Under the pieces are notes generated by a model, which saw nothing but the letters and a program-made list of their open reading frames with translations, was not told the origin of the DNA and ran no database searches. Positions 50,477-61,600 of a stretch of DNA of 64,000 bases are shown one piece after another. Source of the stretch: Certhia americana. Its lineage: Eukaryota; Chordata; Aves; Passeriformes; Certhiidae. The DNA lies in NCBI GenBank assembly GCA_018697195.1, contig CM031879.1:37435408-37499407 (forward strand), given 5' to 3'. A program made the translations under genes and the position numbers. Every line of letters starts with the position of its first letter. Within the stretch, counting starts at the first letter, position 1.

Positions 50477-51548
50477 AAGCCTCTCTCTGATTCTCACATT
50501 GAAGAATATATTCCATAAAACAAAGAGTGCGTTCCATTTTGCTTATTCAACTAACGTCTGTTCATTTCTTTTTTTCCTTCCAGGCACTCAGCAGTCCACT
50601 CAATCAATCTGCTCCTGTTGCCTAGTTATCAGGAGTTCAATTTTGCTACCATTGAGGGAACATTAGATTTCCCACTGATTTCAGCAATGGAGGATTAGTT
50701 CCAGGCAGTAGACAGATAAACTAAACCAGAAGTTCTTACAGATTTTCTACTAAAAAGACGTTGCCCTCATTAGGGCATTCAGAGCTGCTCCTGTTGGGCA
50801 GGCTGAGTCCTTGGTTTAGTAATCTGATACTATGTTGTATTAAACCATGTTTTCTTTCCAAGAAACTTCTAACAAGTGTTTGTCATTTAACTGCTTTAAA
50901 GATACTGCTTGTATGCATGTAGAACTGTGGTGCATCTTCTCTAGCTTGACTCAAAGAATACAATTACTATTTATCTAGTGTTGGGCAGAGCTTAGGAAGG
51001 CCCTAACCACAGCTGGTAGCAGAATGATCACAGCTCTTAGTTGTGCAACAAGGATTTCTGACATGAGGAGCAAAGCCCACTGGAACCACTGACTTCCAAG
51101 GTAAGATTCCTGTCAGCTCAGTTAACTTCAGCCTTGACCCTTCTGGCTGTCACTGCATTCTGATTTTATCAGCACCTCCATATCACACACCGGAGCTCAA
51201 AGGAGCTCATTCAAGCTTGCACTGACCCAACCTAGCAGGGCTCAATATCCCAGCCACAGTGCTGTACAGGTTATCACAGACCCTCAAACAGTATGAGCAG
51301 AATACCAAAGTACTAATTAATCACTCTTTCTCCTCAGCAAGGCTAACTGCCTCAGCCTTGATGTCTTGCTGACGCAACTGTTCCATGTCTGCTTTTCAGT
51401 AACTTCAACGTTCTGCACAGTAGCAGGCAGCCACAGACACATCTACATCCATCATCCTTTACACAATGCAGCACTGAAAAGCAAATATGCTTTCTTTACA
51501 GGTGAGGAATGCTAGTCTGAGAAGTAACTATAAATCTCAAATTCATAC

Positions 51549-51667
51549 CTCTCTGATAGCTGTACAAAACTCACTCTGCAGCACCTTCTTTAGAGACTGT
51601 AGCTTGTGTACTGGTACTTCTCCAGATTCCTGCAGTTTCTCCAGTAACTCAATTGCTCTTGCAACAT
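51549..51667 (-). CDS. LIN7A: LIN7A exon encoding most of the L27 domain
   Basis: 119 bases: two bases completing an Asp codon, then 39 codons ([39 protein letters not shown]). Acceptor CATGATCAG on the minus strand, donor GTATGAATTT. This is the helical L27 heterodimerisation segment that binds CASK and MPP-type partners. The split Asp codon requires an upstream exon ending in G, which was not found in the window. Apparently identical to the human segment as remembered. Downstream phase 0 joins the exon at 35042-35113. Confidence 0.96.
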
Positions 51668-53833
51668 CTGATCATGGAAAACAAAAGAGATACACATCAG
51701 TATTAACAGTGACTAATAAATGACTAAAAAGGGCACAGTGATTGTCATTTTAAATTTAAAATCAGCTTTACTAACACACACTGTATTAGTCTTGTGTCAT
51801 ACCAGATTTTGCTAGGCAACAACACTGCTGTTGAGTACAGACAAACCATGCACATACACATACAACAGACAGAGAGCGGTTTGGTCTTAATAGGAAACAT
51901 TCTTCGTAACACAGTTCAAAGTGGCTAATCTGTATTAGAACTAAAATCTTTCTTACTTTCTGCACAGGAAAAATGACACAGGAAAAACACAGGATTTACT
52001 TTCAGAAAATCTGAAAAAAATGAAGCTGTGTCTTTATGTAAGCATCCTCAGGATGACAATGCCCAAATTTAAAAAACATTTGATCTTTTCTTCTTATAAA
52101 TCTAAATATCAACAAATGAAATTTTCTAGAGGCAGGTAAAGTCTTCTCTGGAAGAATGGGAAGTCTACTAGAGAAGAGTAAATGTAAGATTCTTGTCTAG
52201 GTTTTTAAAGACCTGATCTACTACACAAAAGCTGTATGACCCTTGGAAATACATGGAATAGTATTTTTGGTGGCCTGACTTCTCCTTAGGCACCTCTGTA
52301 TCGACAAGGGAAAAATCAAAGTGTCTCTGAAGTGCAGTCCAGAGGGCTTAAGCCATATTGAATGGTGAGTGGGATTCTGGTCCAGCTGAACAGTTCCAGT
52401 ACCTTCACTCAAATTTTTTGTCTTTAACACTAGTTCCTAATTTACACAGCTATTACTAAAGTACATCAAAAAACCCCCAACCCAACCCATAAGACGCTCA
52501 ACAATCTTTTATGGCCAGGGACATGAAGACACAAGAAATAGTGGCTAGTCTTAATGGAGGCTAGCCTAGTCAAGCAAGGGACACACTTATATTAGGAGTG
52601 AACTGAGCAACACATATCCTGGCCAGTCTACAGTATGACAGAGCTTAAACAGAGGGGATTTTCTCCTCTGCCACTCAATGCTGCCTTTCTGCTTTTCCTT
52701 TAAGTTTGCTGGTAGAGATGAACCTGGCAATGCTGCCATCTTGGCTGTATGGCCTTTCTCATATCTTCTTATGTCCTTTGCACAGCCACCAGAGCCACTA
52801 CTGGCCAGTTACACCACTCAGCTAACTATAGATCTGTATCCCAGTGAAGAAATGAATGCATAGTATTAAATGATGAAACAGTATTTGAGGAATTTATTTC
52901 TGTGTTTTAAGTGCAGAAAAAAACCCCTCAAACAAGTCTGCCTTCAACCACACAACTCCAGAATTACTACAGTGTCTAGAAGGAACCTTACACAATTCTC
53001 ATTTCTGATGACAGAGATCGTACTGTTCGTGACTGCGAGATTATGCTAATTGAAACAGTTCTTACAATCCCTGGCTTGTAACTGAGCTACACTGACTAGA
53101 TGTCTCATGCAACAAAGACATGAGAAATCTTCTGGAAAGAGAAAAAGACATGACAATGGATGAGCTGCAATAGGAAAAAAAATTGTAATAATAAATTTGT
53201 GTTTTTAAGAAAAACATTACCCACTGCATCAATGCTAGGAAAAGAGAAGATGACATCTCAAAAAATTTACAATTTAATTAAAAGAGGCAGGCAACTAGTT
53301 GGCACAGTAGTTTTTGCCTTATCAGATTAACAAACACCTAAACGATTCTCAAGCTTTTTAGAGGCATCTGCCAAAAGACAGTTCAAATCATGAGAGGAAG
53401 CAAAGCAGAAAGTGCAGTGTTTCCTTCAGGAGGCTGGTTCCACTTAGTGGGCTGTAGCTTGCATGGCAGAGAAGCTTGGAACTCATAAACTTTCAAAGGA
53501 AACTAACCTGACCCTGCATCCAACAACTGCACCTGAGCTTTTGCTCCAAGTGTTTCAGCTGCTACTGGGCACCCAGTCCGTGTTACCAGATCACAGCTGT
53601 ATCAAGCAAGATCCCTCTAAAACACTTACTGAAGTGATGATCGGAAAGCTAATAGGAGATCTGGGACAATAAGGCCACAGAAATCAAGAAAAAATTAGAT
53701 TCCAGAGAGAAGAATATGACTGATAAGAGCCAATGCATCAAAGAAGATGATTTTAAGATTTAAGTAGCAATAAATACACTTTTTAGCAAGAACCATTTCA
53801 ACAGAGTGCAAAAGAATGACAAAACATTAAGTA

Positions 53834-53856
53834 TCATGGAATCACAGAATCATTAA
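53834..53856 (-). mobile_element. Possible remnant of a CR1 3' terminus
   Basis: CATGGAATCACAGAATCATT resembles reversed CR1 terminal octamers (CATAGAAT type). The following sequence is too diverged to confirm, so this may be chance. Confidence 0.35.
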
Positions 53857-55776
53857 TATTAAAAACCTAATATGAAAACATGAAAACTGGACACAATTCT
53901 TGATGTTCTCAGTAATAATAATGTTGTTACAGAGATTTTTTAACAAAGCTGTTGAATTATTTGCCTTGGAATTTTTCTTTAGCTGCCACACAAGACTTGT
54001 ACCTAGTTAGTTAAGTACTATCCACACTCCCCAGTTATTACTACTAGTTGGTGCAAACTGATCTATCAGACAGAACAAAACAATTATATGATTTATTCTG
54101 AAGAAGCTTCAACAGCCTACCATCATAGATCAGATAAAGCCTCTGTAATTCATGTTATACACGATAACTATAGACATAATCTATATCAGACTGGGGTCTT
54201 ATCCAGCCCAGCTCAGGTAAGTTTTGAACTGTGTTTGCCTTTCACCAGCTATAGCTGTAAAAGATAATGCCACAGATGGCAGATTGGTTGCTATTTTGCA
54301 GCTGTTTTGAAGTGTCATCACCACACCTGAAAATTCTGGGAAACAGCCTACATTTCTATAGTCCTGAAATAAACTATAGTAAATAAGAAATTTGGGCTGA
54401 TGGGAAGGAAACATAAAAAGCTTTAGGTACATTAATCAATCCAAAAGAGTTAAGTACAAGTATAAACATTTCCATAGAGCATAGGTTAGACTCTAGATGA
54501 TAATTAATCACTCTTAAAGTGATGAGTGCTACAATACAAATGATAAATTCATCTTCTGGTTGAAAGGTCTAGCATGGGTGTTTGCCTCATAGGCAAAACT
54601 GGGCACTAAGTTGTCATTTGACAATACCAGGTTACTTACTTAACTTTCTGACTCAGAAGTGACTGGAGGTAAACAAAATCAGAATATCCCCAAAGCATTC
54701 AGGATTTTTGCACCTCTGAATTCATCCAGCATGCTAAAATACATGAATGCTGATGCCCATGGCTTGTTCAATTTGGCAATGACTTGAGGGATATCGCTCA
54801 CAGAAGAGAGAACAGTATATAAATTACAGAAAGAAAATGAGGCATATGTTCAGGGCCAAAGCTGCTGGTTATCAGCTGATGCTTTGTCAGAAGCAAAATA
54901 TAACATTTTGTACAAAACAGATGACTTCAAGCAGGCTAAAAATGTAAAAATGGGAGTGTGTAAAAAATGAATATGAAATAGGCTGTATTTCCTTCCATTA
55001 ATAACTCTGAAGGGAAAACTTTAGGACAGGTTAAAAAGTGAACTTTAGCAGTGCACAAGAGCTTAAGTGATGCACAGGCTTCTTCCTGATGGTTCTCTCA
55101 AGGTGATCTCCAGCTAAAACTGGAGTCAGTGCTTGCTCAAAGAAGTGATATGACTGGCAGTGAGTAACAATTCAAAGTTACATTAAATAAAGCATATAGC
55201 AGAGAATCTGCCCCTGTTGAAGTCAATTACAGAGCACTGTCATATGTTTGACAAATACTGTTAGGATAATTTTCTTGTCTCAAATCCACCTTTGATTATA
55301 AATCTAACTAGTTTTGCTTGTAAATGCTATCACCAAGGATTTGTTCTTAAATACCATTTTCTTATATACTTGTGAAAAGGGCAATGGATGAAAATGGATG
55401 CGTGTATTTACATAGATACATGTTTAAGATATTACTAGAATTATGTTAAAATCAGTTAAGTTACATTTAAATGGAATATCCTTACTTTTTTATCAGTGTA
55501 TTTCCTCTGTCCTCCCTTGAAGCAAAGATACTTTTTTCTGAGAAGGACTGTTTTGCCTGCTCTCAAACATTTTCCAAAATATGAACTCCATTATACTAAC
55601 ACGAAACTCATGCTGATGTGGTTATTGTCGTTTCCCCCATTCATATCCCACAAATTGGTAGGAATTGACTGATGTTGTAGGTTGCATCATTTCTTTGTAT
55701 TCTATGACACATGTCTTAAAAGGTACATGCACTTACTTTCCCCATTTACTAAATCCAACTCTCAGCACACTTTCAA

Positions 55777-55796
55777 TTTTTTTTTTTTTTTTTTTT
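55777..55796. repeat. T20 run
   Basis: Uninterrupted T run in presumed LIN7A intronic DNA. Confidence 0.85.
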
Positions 55797-58609
55797 AAAC
55801 ATATGCACAATTCCTCTCCCTCCCATTCTGTTTAACATTCATTCCTCTTTTTTCTTCTCATCACCATGCTTGCCTACAGCCTTTCAGGAAATAATACTCT
55901 TTCAGTGTGGTGGGTCACAGTGGAACACAGAGAAGGCAGGGGGCTGTGGGTGGGTGGAATGTATTTTATCAAGTGCACTCATCAGAAGAAAAGCATGACT
56001 CTCAGAAAAAAATCTTCAAGTGTTCTTTCTGTATTTTCATTTGAATGATGTTCCACTTGCACTGCTAGCACAGTGGACACAAGCAGAAGACTACAAACCC
56101 CTGGAGAAACCAGTAACACCTAGAAGTAGCAGGATACTGTACTGCAGTACAAGTGGAATACTGTATACATCATGCATACATATATATATACAGCTGAATG
56201 TAGTTGAAAGGTAATCTGGCTTGGTTATCCCTTTGTTCTGTTATACATGGTTTTTACTTACTAGCTTTTGTTGAAGTGAACACTGTAGACTGATGTGTTT
56301 TATTTGCTAGACGTTTAAAAAGCAAATGCTTTTTCTAGTAGAGCTTCTACAACTGGAAAGCAAATTTTCAATGAATCCTGGCTGGTCTGAACTTGGTGCT
56401 CATTCACATTAGCACTAAAATTGTGCAGACCAGGCTTCAGCATTCTCTGAAAGTTGTTGAGGCTGAGGTTTTCCTCTGATAGATTTTGTGCAGAGTTTAT
56501 GTTTTTTTTCAGTTTAGATAGTTTGAAAATTATTGGGAAAAATGTAGCTAATTATTTTAGCATGCTAAATGTGTTCCATTTAATACCTGAGTGACTCTTG
56601 AAAAAGAAGGCATGTGCAAGTCTTATACTGCAAAATGATCTAACCTCCCTTTTTTGTGCTAGTCTATGAGAGAATTGGTCTGCAATCTTTAAAATAAATG
56701 TATTATCCTCTGACTTAAGAGAATATTAGACAGTTAAATAGTGGCTGCAATGCTATGTAATATCAGTTTGGGTCAAAACAGTAATCACACAGAAACACAG
56801 TGTTTCTTTATTCTGGTAAGATCTCTAGAATTAAATTGTTGGGCTGTTCCCAAAGCCAAAATGTTCCCAAAGCCTCTTGTATTATCAAGGTATTAGAGAA
56901 CAGGTTTCTCACCTTCTTGAGGTCTTTCTTGCCTCATTCCTGTTAATTCTGGGGCCTGTCACTGCATTAGTATTCTGGTTACTAGGAAAAGTAAATGTGC
57001 TGCATAAACTCCAGCCTTTGATACCTCAACAAGGTAAAACATCACTACAAACTGACAGCAAGGATACTCACTAAGTCTCTAAAATATTCACTAGCTTCAC
57101 TATGGCATTACAGAATAATAATTCTGGAAATCTGCAAGCTCTGTTCTGTTGTGCCTGAAGACCTTTAATCAGGCTGAAGGTGAGGAATTTGCATGACATA
57201 ACACGTCCTTATAATTGCCAGTAGTTTTTCATTCCACTAATACTTGCATTCAGGTTTAGTTATTCCTTTAAACTCATGAGAATACATTCCAGAATTCTTA
57301 ATGTTATTCTGTCAACTTTTTATCATAATTCCACAGGCCTGCGCAGGATGCTTCATTATACTTAGCAATCTTCTCCAAACACTATCAAATGACGGCAGGT
57401 AATCAATGGTTGGGAAATCAAAATTCAGTGGTGATTAGCAAAGTTCATTCATAATTCATAGCGAACAGTCCTAGTATATTGTTTCAAAGTACTTATGTGA
57501 CTTCATGGTTAAAGCAACAGCTTTGAAAAAATTCAGCGCCTAGCTCTGGAAAATGTTCTGTATTACTAGAGTTCTGCTGTCAGCCACTGGTTTATACAAC
57601 ATGGCAAGTCTTACTCTTACCATACCAGACTATCCAACATGCTTCCATTCACCTCTTTGGTGCCCCACTACCAGCACAGTGCTCTCCTAAATTCAGAGAG
57701 AGGTCCCTCCATTAACTTAATATATTTATTTAGTCTAATCTGGAGAGTTCAGAAATGTTGCGGGAAAGAGCAGCCTTTTTTCTCATTTAAATTGATATGC
57801 TTTTCTTGTCCCAAATTTCATGCTAATAGTAAGCGTAAAGATGTACTTCACCATGGCAAATCACACTCGATATACAAGGAGAATGGAGCAAAACTGTTAG
57901 AAAACAGCAATATTATTTAACACTTCATAGTATGCATCTGTAAGGTCTATTTAAATTAATAAGTAGAAGCAAGATTAAGCAAGAATAATACTACCAGTGC
58001 TTTCACACTCTGGTTTAGATGGTATGGGTAGCAGTTACAGGCTTAATGCATTTTTAACAGTCCTGCAGTTAAACATTACTATGAATACATAAATAAAAAT
58101 AACAAAGAACAACCATACAGAGCTCTCATGACTCATCTTGTGGTGAGGGTTTCAGCTGCCACACTTTTGACGTAGACATGGACAGCTCAGCGACTCACCC
58201 TCAGCTGCTGTTACAGTCAATGAGGAAGAACAGACGCTTTGAGGCTACAATTCATCTGACCTACTTTACATGAAATGAATCATACTCTGGTGTGCCTTGT
58301 CCCTTTGTTGACTATAAAGGAAGACTAGATGATTACCTCAGATCTAAATGCCTGCATCCTACATATCAGACATCAACATCAGTATGATGAAGCCTACTCT
58401 TACTGTCCAGATATGTAGAGAAAGACTTGTGCAAATTTATCTCCGTGCAGTCCAGGAGACATCATACCTCAGAAGAGTTATATTTGACAAGAGAAATGTC
58501 ATTATAAGGCAGGCCAATGTTGTTTTGATCTAATGATTTTTAAAATGCCTTAACTAATTATTTTATGAATTTTTGTTTTTCTTAATGTATAAAGAAAAAA
58601 TCAGGAAAT

Positions 58610-58642
58610 GAGCTGTAATTACAGCTCTCATGAGCTGTAATT
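58610..58642. repeat. Three-arm alternating palindrome
   Basis: GAGCTGTAA (58610-58618), TTACAGCTC (58619-58627), spacer TCAT, GAGCTGTAA (58632-58640). The first two arms form a perfect 18-base palindrome. The middle arm is equally the exact complement of the third, so two alternative hairpins are possible. GAGCTGTAATT is also a direct repeat. Confidence 0.85.
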
Positions 58643-61600
58643 GAGTATATGTCTCTCTGTCTGATTTTGCCTGATGTGAGATGACTGCCCTCAACATTAA
58701 GGGTACATCCCCATGAGTTTCTACATACACTCCCCCAATACCTGGGGCAGGCTAATTTTCTCTGGCTACCCAGCAGACCTTGTTTCAGTCGGTATGTTTG
58801 AGCTGCACTCAGATTCTGTTTGGCTCTAGCTTCTCAGGCACACCACAGGCATCCAAGTTCTCTGCTTCAGTCCATTTCTCAGACACAGAGCCTGTGACCC
58901 AACTGCTGCACAATCCAGGGCAGTCTTGTATACCACAAGTTTTTCCAGCAGCTTTGGCAGCAACACCTGAACAAGACAGGCTGGTCTGAGATGTCTGAGA
59001 TGTTTTGCAGAAAAGCTTACAGAAAGGACACAGTTTATTCGCATGAGAAGCAGTGCCATCTGTGATCACAGACAGCAAACTGTCTTGAGACCCCTCAGTC
59101 CAGCATCCTCAACACCAGGAAAGCATTCTGTGCTCTCTTCAGATACTTCAGTCACTTTGGCTGGTTTGGGCAAACACTGAAATGCTGACATGTCAGGCAA
59201 AGTGCTTCTGAATACTCTACTTAGCTCATTCAAATACAACATTCAAAAGGTTCACTCAAATGAAAAAATATGCTCTGTGTGCTCTGAACTTTACCATGTC
59301 TGCAATGTCTTAAGTAATCTCGCCTTGCTCCTCACTCTACTAAGTTTTGACTAGTGATTTCTGTTCTTGTCCTCAGCTAGGGATTTTCACAGCCTTAACC
59401 TAGAATGAAGGCCAACTGGGAGAACTGTATTTGCTTTACTTTGGTCAATCTTCTTAGCATATTCATTACTGTACATAGGTAGAACTAGTCCAATTTTTTC
59501 CTTGAAGCCTTCACGTGACTAATGTAAGTCACAGGAGCATCATTGTCATCAATTTCAGATTTGATTTGCTTGTGCATGTGTGAGATTGATCTTTAGAGTA
59601 CCTAGAGCTATTAGGAGTTCAACAGTTACTTAGAGAAAGTGTCATGGTACTGTCACATTTCCAGTGCTGATTTTTTAAAGAAATAATAATGAATCATAGA
59701 ACAGTAATGCAAAAATTAATGGATAATTCAGGATCATTTCAATAAGATGAGTTTCACTGGCTTAATTAAAGGCCTGAAGAGCAATAATGCAACTAGAATT
59801 TTCAAAGATAAGCATTTAAAATTAACACTAAAGCCTAATAATTTTTAAACACTGATATAATTTTTCTTCTTCCATATTATTAGTTTCATTGCAATTTCTA
59901 AAGCCATCAGGATGAGGAGGTACATAAATACAAGTTTGAAAATTTTCACCAGAAGATTTTGCCATCTGTGAGAAAGATGAAATTACAGCTACAACAACCC
60001 TTTACATTTGACAGCACCCACTGCTTTGCATAGAAGACACTGAACATAGCATTAGTGTAAAAACAAGATACCAAATTATCCTTTAAGCGAAAAGATCAAA
60101 ACATAAAGCTGAAAATGCAAAGAACAGAAGAGCATTGAAAACCATGGTATTTTTAATGCAGTATGTATGACAAAATCTTGTGGTTTTTTCCCTAAATTAG
60201 CTGTAGAAAAGATGGAAAGAAAGGTAAAATTCCTTTTTTTAAAGGTAAAATTTCTTCCCTTTGTTTATAGTTTTGACTTTAAAATGTTTCATCATATGCT
60301 CTTTGTGATCATAACTATTCATCATTCACTGATGAATAGAACAGTTAAAACATGATTTTGATCTTTTCTTTTTCACTAGGTACAGTTGGCTACAAATACG
60401 TTACAAAAAGACAGTTTTTTTAAAGTTTATTTTGTATTCACATAATTATATATTATTTATATCAGCAATTTACAAGCATTTATTATTTATTGTTTTCTGC
60501 AGGAAGTAGGGTATTCTGTAGTTTCCAACTTTGTGTTATTTAAATTCTCAATCCCTCTGAAAGCATTTATTTAAAAAACAGAGCTCACAGGTGTTTAAAG
60601 CAGTTATTTACCTACACAGGACATGTGAAATGATGTTCTGTCCAACTTCTTGAAACTGTGAAATAACAAAAAAAAAAAAAATCCTCTGAAGGCAAGCTGT
60701 AACTTGCTGGGAAATTCAATATGGTGGGATACACTTGGCCTTAATTCTTTAAGTTCCTACAAGTTGAACTATGTGAAAGCAAGGAAACTGCCTGCTGCCT
60801 TCTGTAGCAATAAAAATCAGGAAAAGTGATGCCTTGGTAACTTCACCAGCCTGTCTCTTGATCACATCATTTGATCTTGTAGGATCAGTTCTGTGTCGGC
60901 AGCCATCGCTCACAATGCTGGCATGAAGCTCCCTTAAACACTAAACTTAAGCATTCGGGACACCTGGCAGGAATGGCAAATGTAAACACTTTAGAGGTTC
61001 TGACCCCAGATTAAAAGAAAAATAAATGGTTGATACATTAACATAACCTGAGGACTTGGACATAATATTTACTTTTGTGTTTTAAACCTCAGGTATCTAG
61101 AGAAAAAAAATTCAAATCAGTGAAGGAATTGAAAATTTAACTAAGCTAGAAGCAAAAGATAGAAATTATTATAAGGAATAAGCTAGCCTGAACAAAGAAA
61201 AACAGAAGGAAAAACAAGACACTTTTCTCTTAGCTAAAATCCATTCTCTTGCTCCCTTTCCTAAGCAAAATCAAGTATTTATACACACTATGTGAGCATC
61301 ACGAAACAAAACTATTGGCCATATGGGCAACTTCATGCCTTTCCCACACTGCTACTTCCAGCGTGTGTTTTTAGTCTGGATCACAGAGATTTTTGTTGGC
61401 AGGGAAGAAGAAAGGAAGAGGAGAAAAAAAAGGACCCAACAGGTGTCTCACAAAGGGAGGTAGGGTTAACTTAGGGATGCTAATTCTTTTTCACAACAGG
61501 CACTGTGTTTGAGCCAAAGCAGTAACTCTCACTTTTTTCCTGCTCGTATGTCATTACTAGAGTCTCCCGCTGCCTCCCCTCAGTTCTTATCTCTCCAGCT

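Larger units (their letters stand above)
35114..51548 (-). other. LIN7A: LIN7A intron (16.4 kb)
   Basis: Phase 0; minus-strand donor GTATGAAT at 51548 and acceptor ATTTTAG at 35114. AT-rich throughout. It holds a minus-strand CR1 3' end (38653-38754), poly(A)/poly(T) runs (43172-43193, 45785-45799, 46445-46456, 48569-48583) and two neighbouring tandem duplications (50368-50476). I found no other exon or RNA gene. The intronic microRNAs known from human LIN7A are not recognisable here. Confidence 0.8.
28049..51667 (-). other. LIN7A: LIN7A gene span within window, 5' partial
   Basis: LIN7A (VELI1/MALS-1) is a small cytoplasmic scaffold. Its L27 domain joins CASK and MPP/PALS proteins; its PDZ domain binds C-terminal tails of receptors and transporters at basolateral membranes and synapses. 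Minus-strand coding order is 51549-51667, 35042-35113, 32472-32681, 28049-28261, totalling 614 bases and 204 residues from the Asp that begins the conserved L27 region. The first base of that Asp codon lies in an upstream exon that I could not find. The human protein, as I recall it, is 233 residues, so about 27 N-terminal residues are missing. All seven visible splice sites are GT or AG. LIN7A points towards MYF5, giving convergent transcription. Confidence 0.93.

Noticed and set aside
54640..54675. Possible miR-618 homologue in the LIN7A intron
   Set aside because: Only a short word (ACTCAGAAG) matches the remembered mature sequence; no hairpin arm follows.
58780..59100. Balanced-composition stretch with overlapping frames on both strands
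   Set aside because: Looked like a possible exon or retroviral remnant, but no domain, splice pattern or LTR features could be identified.
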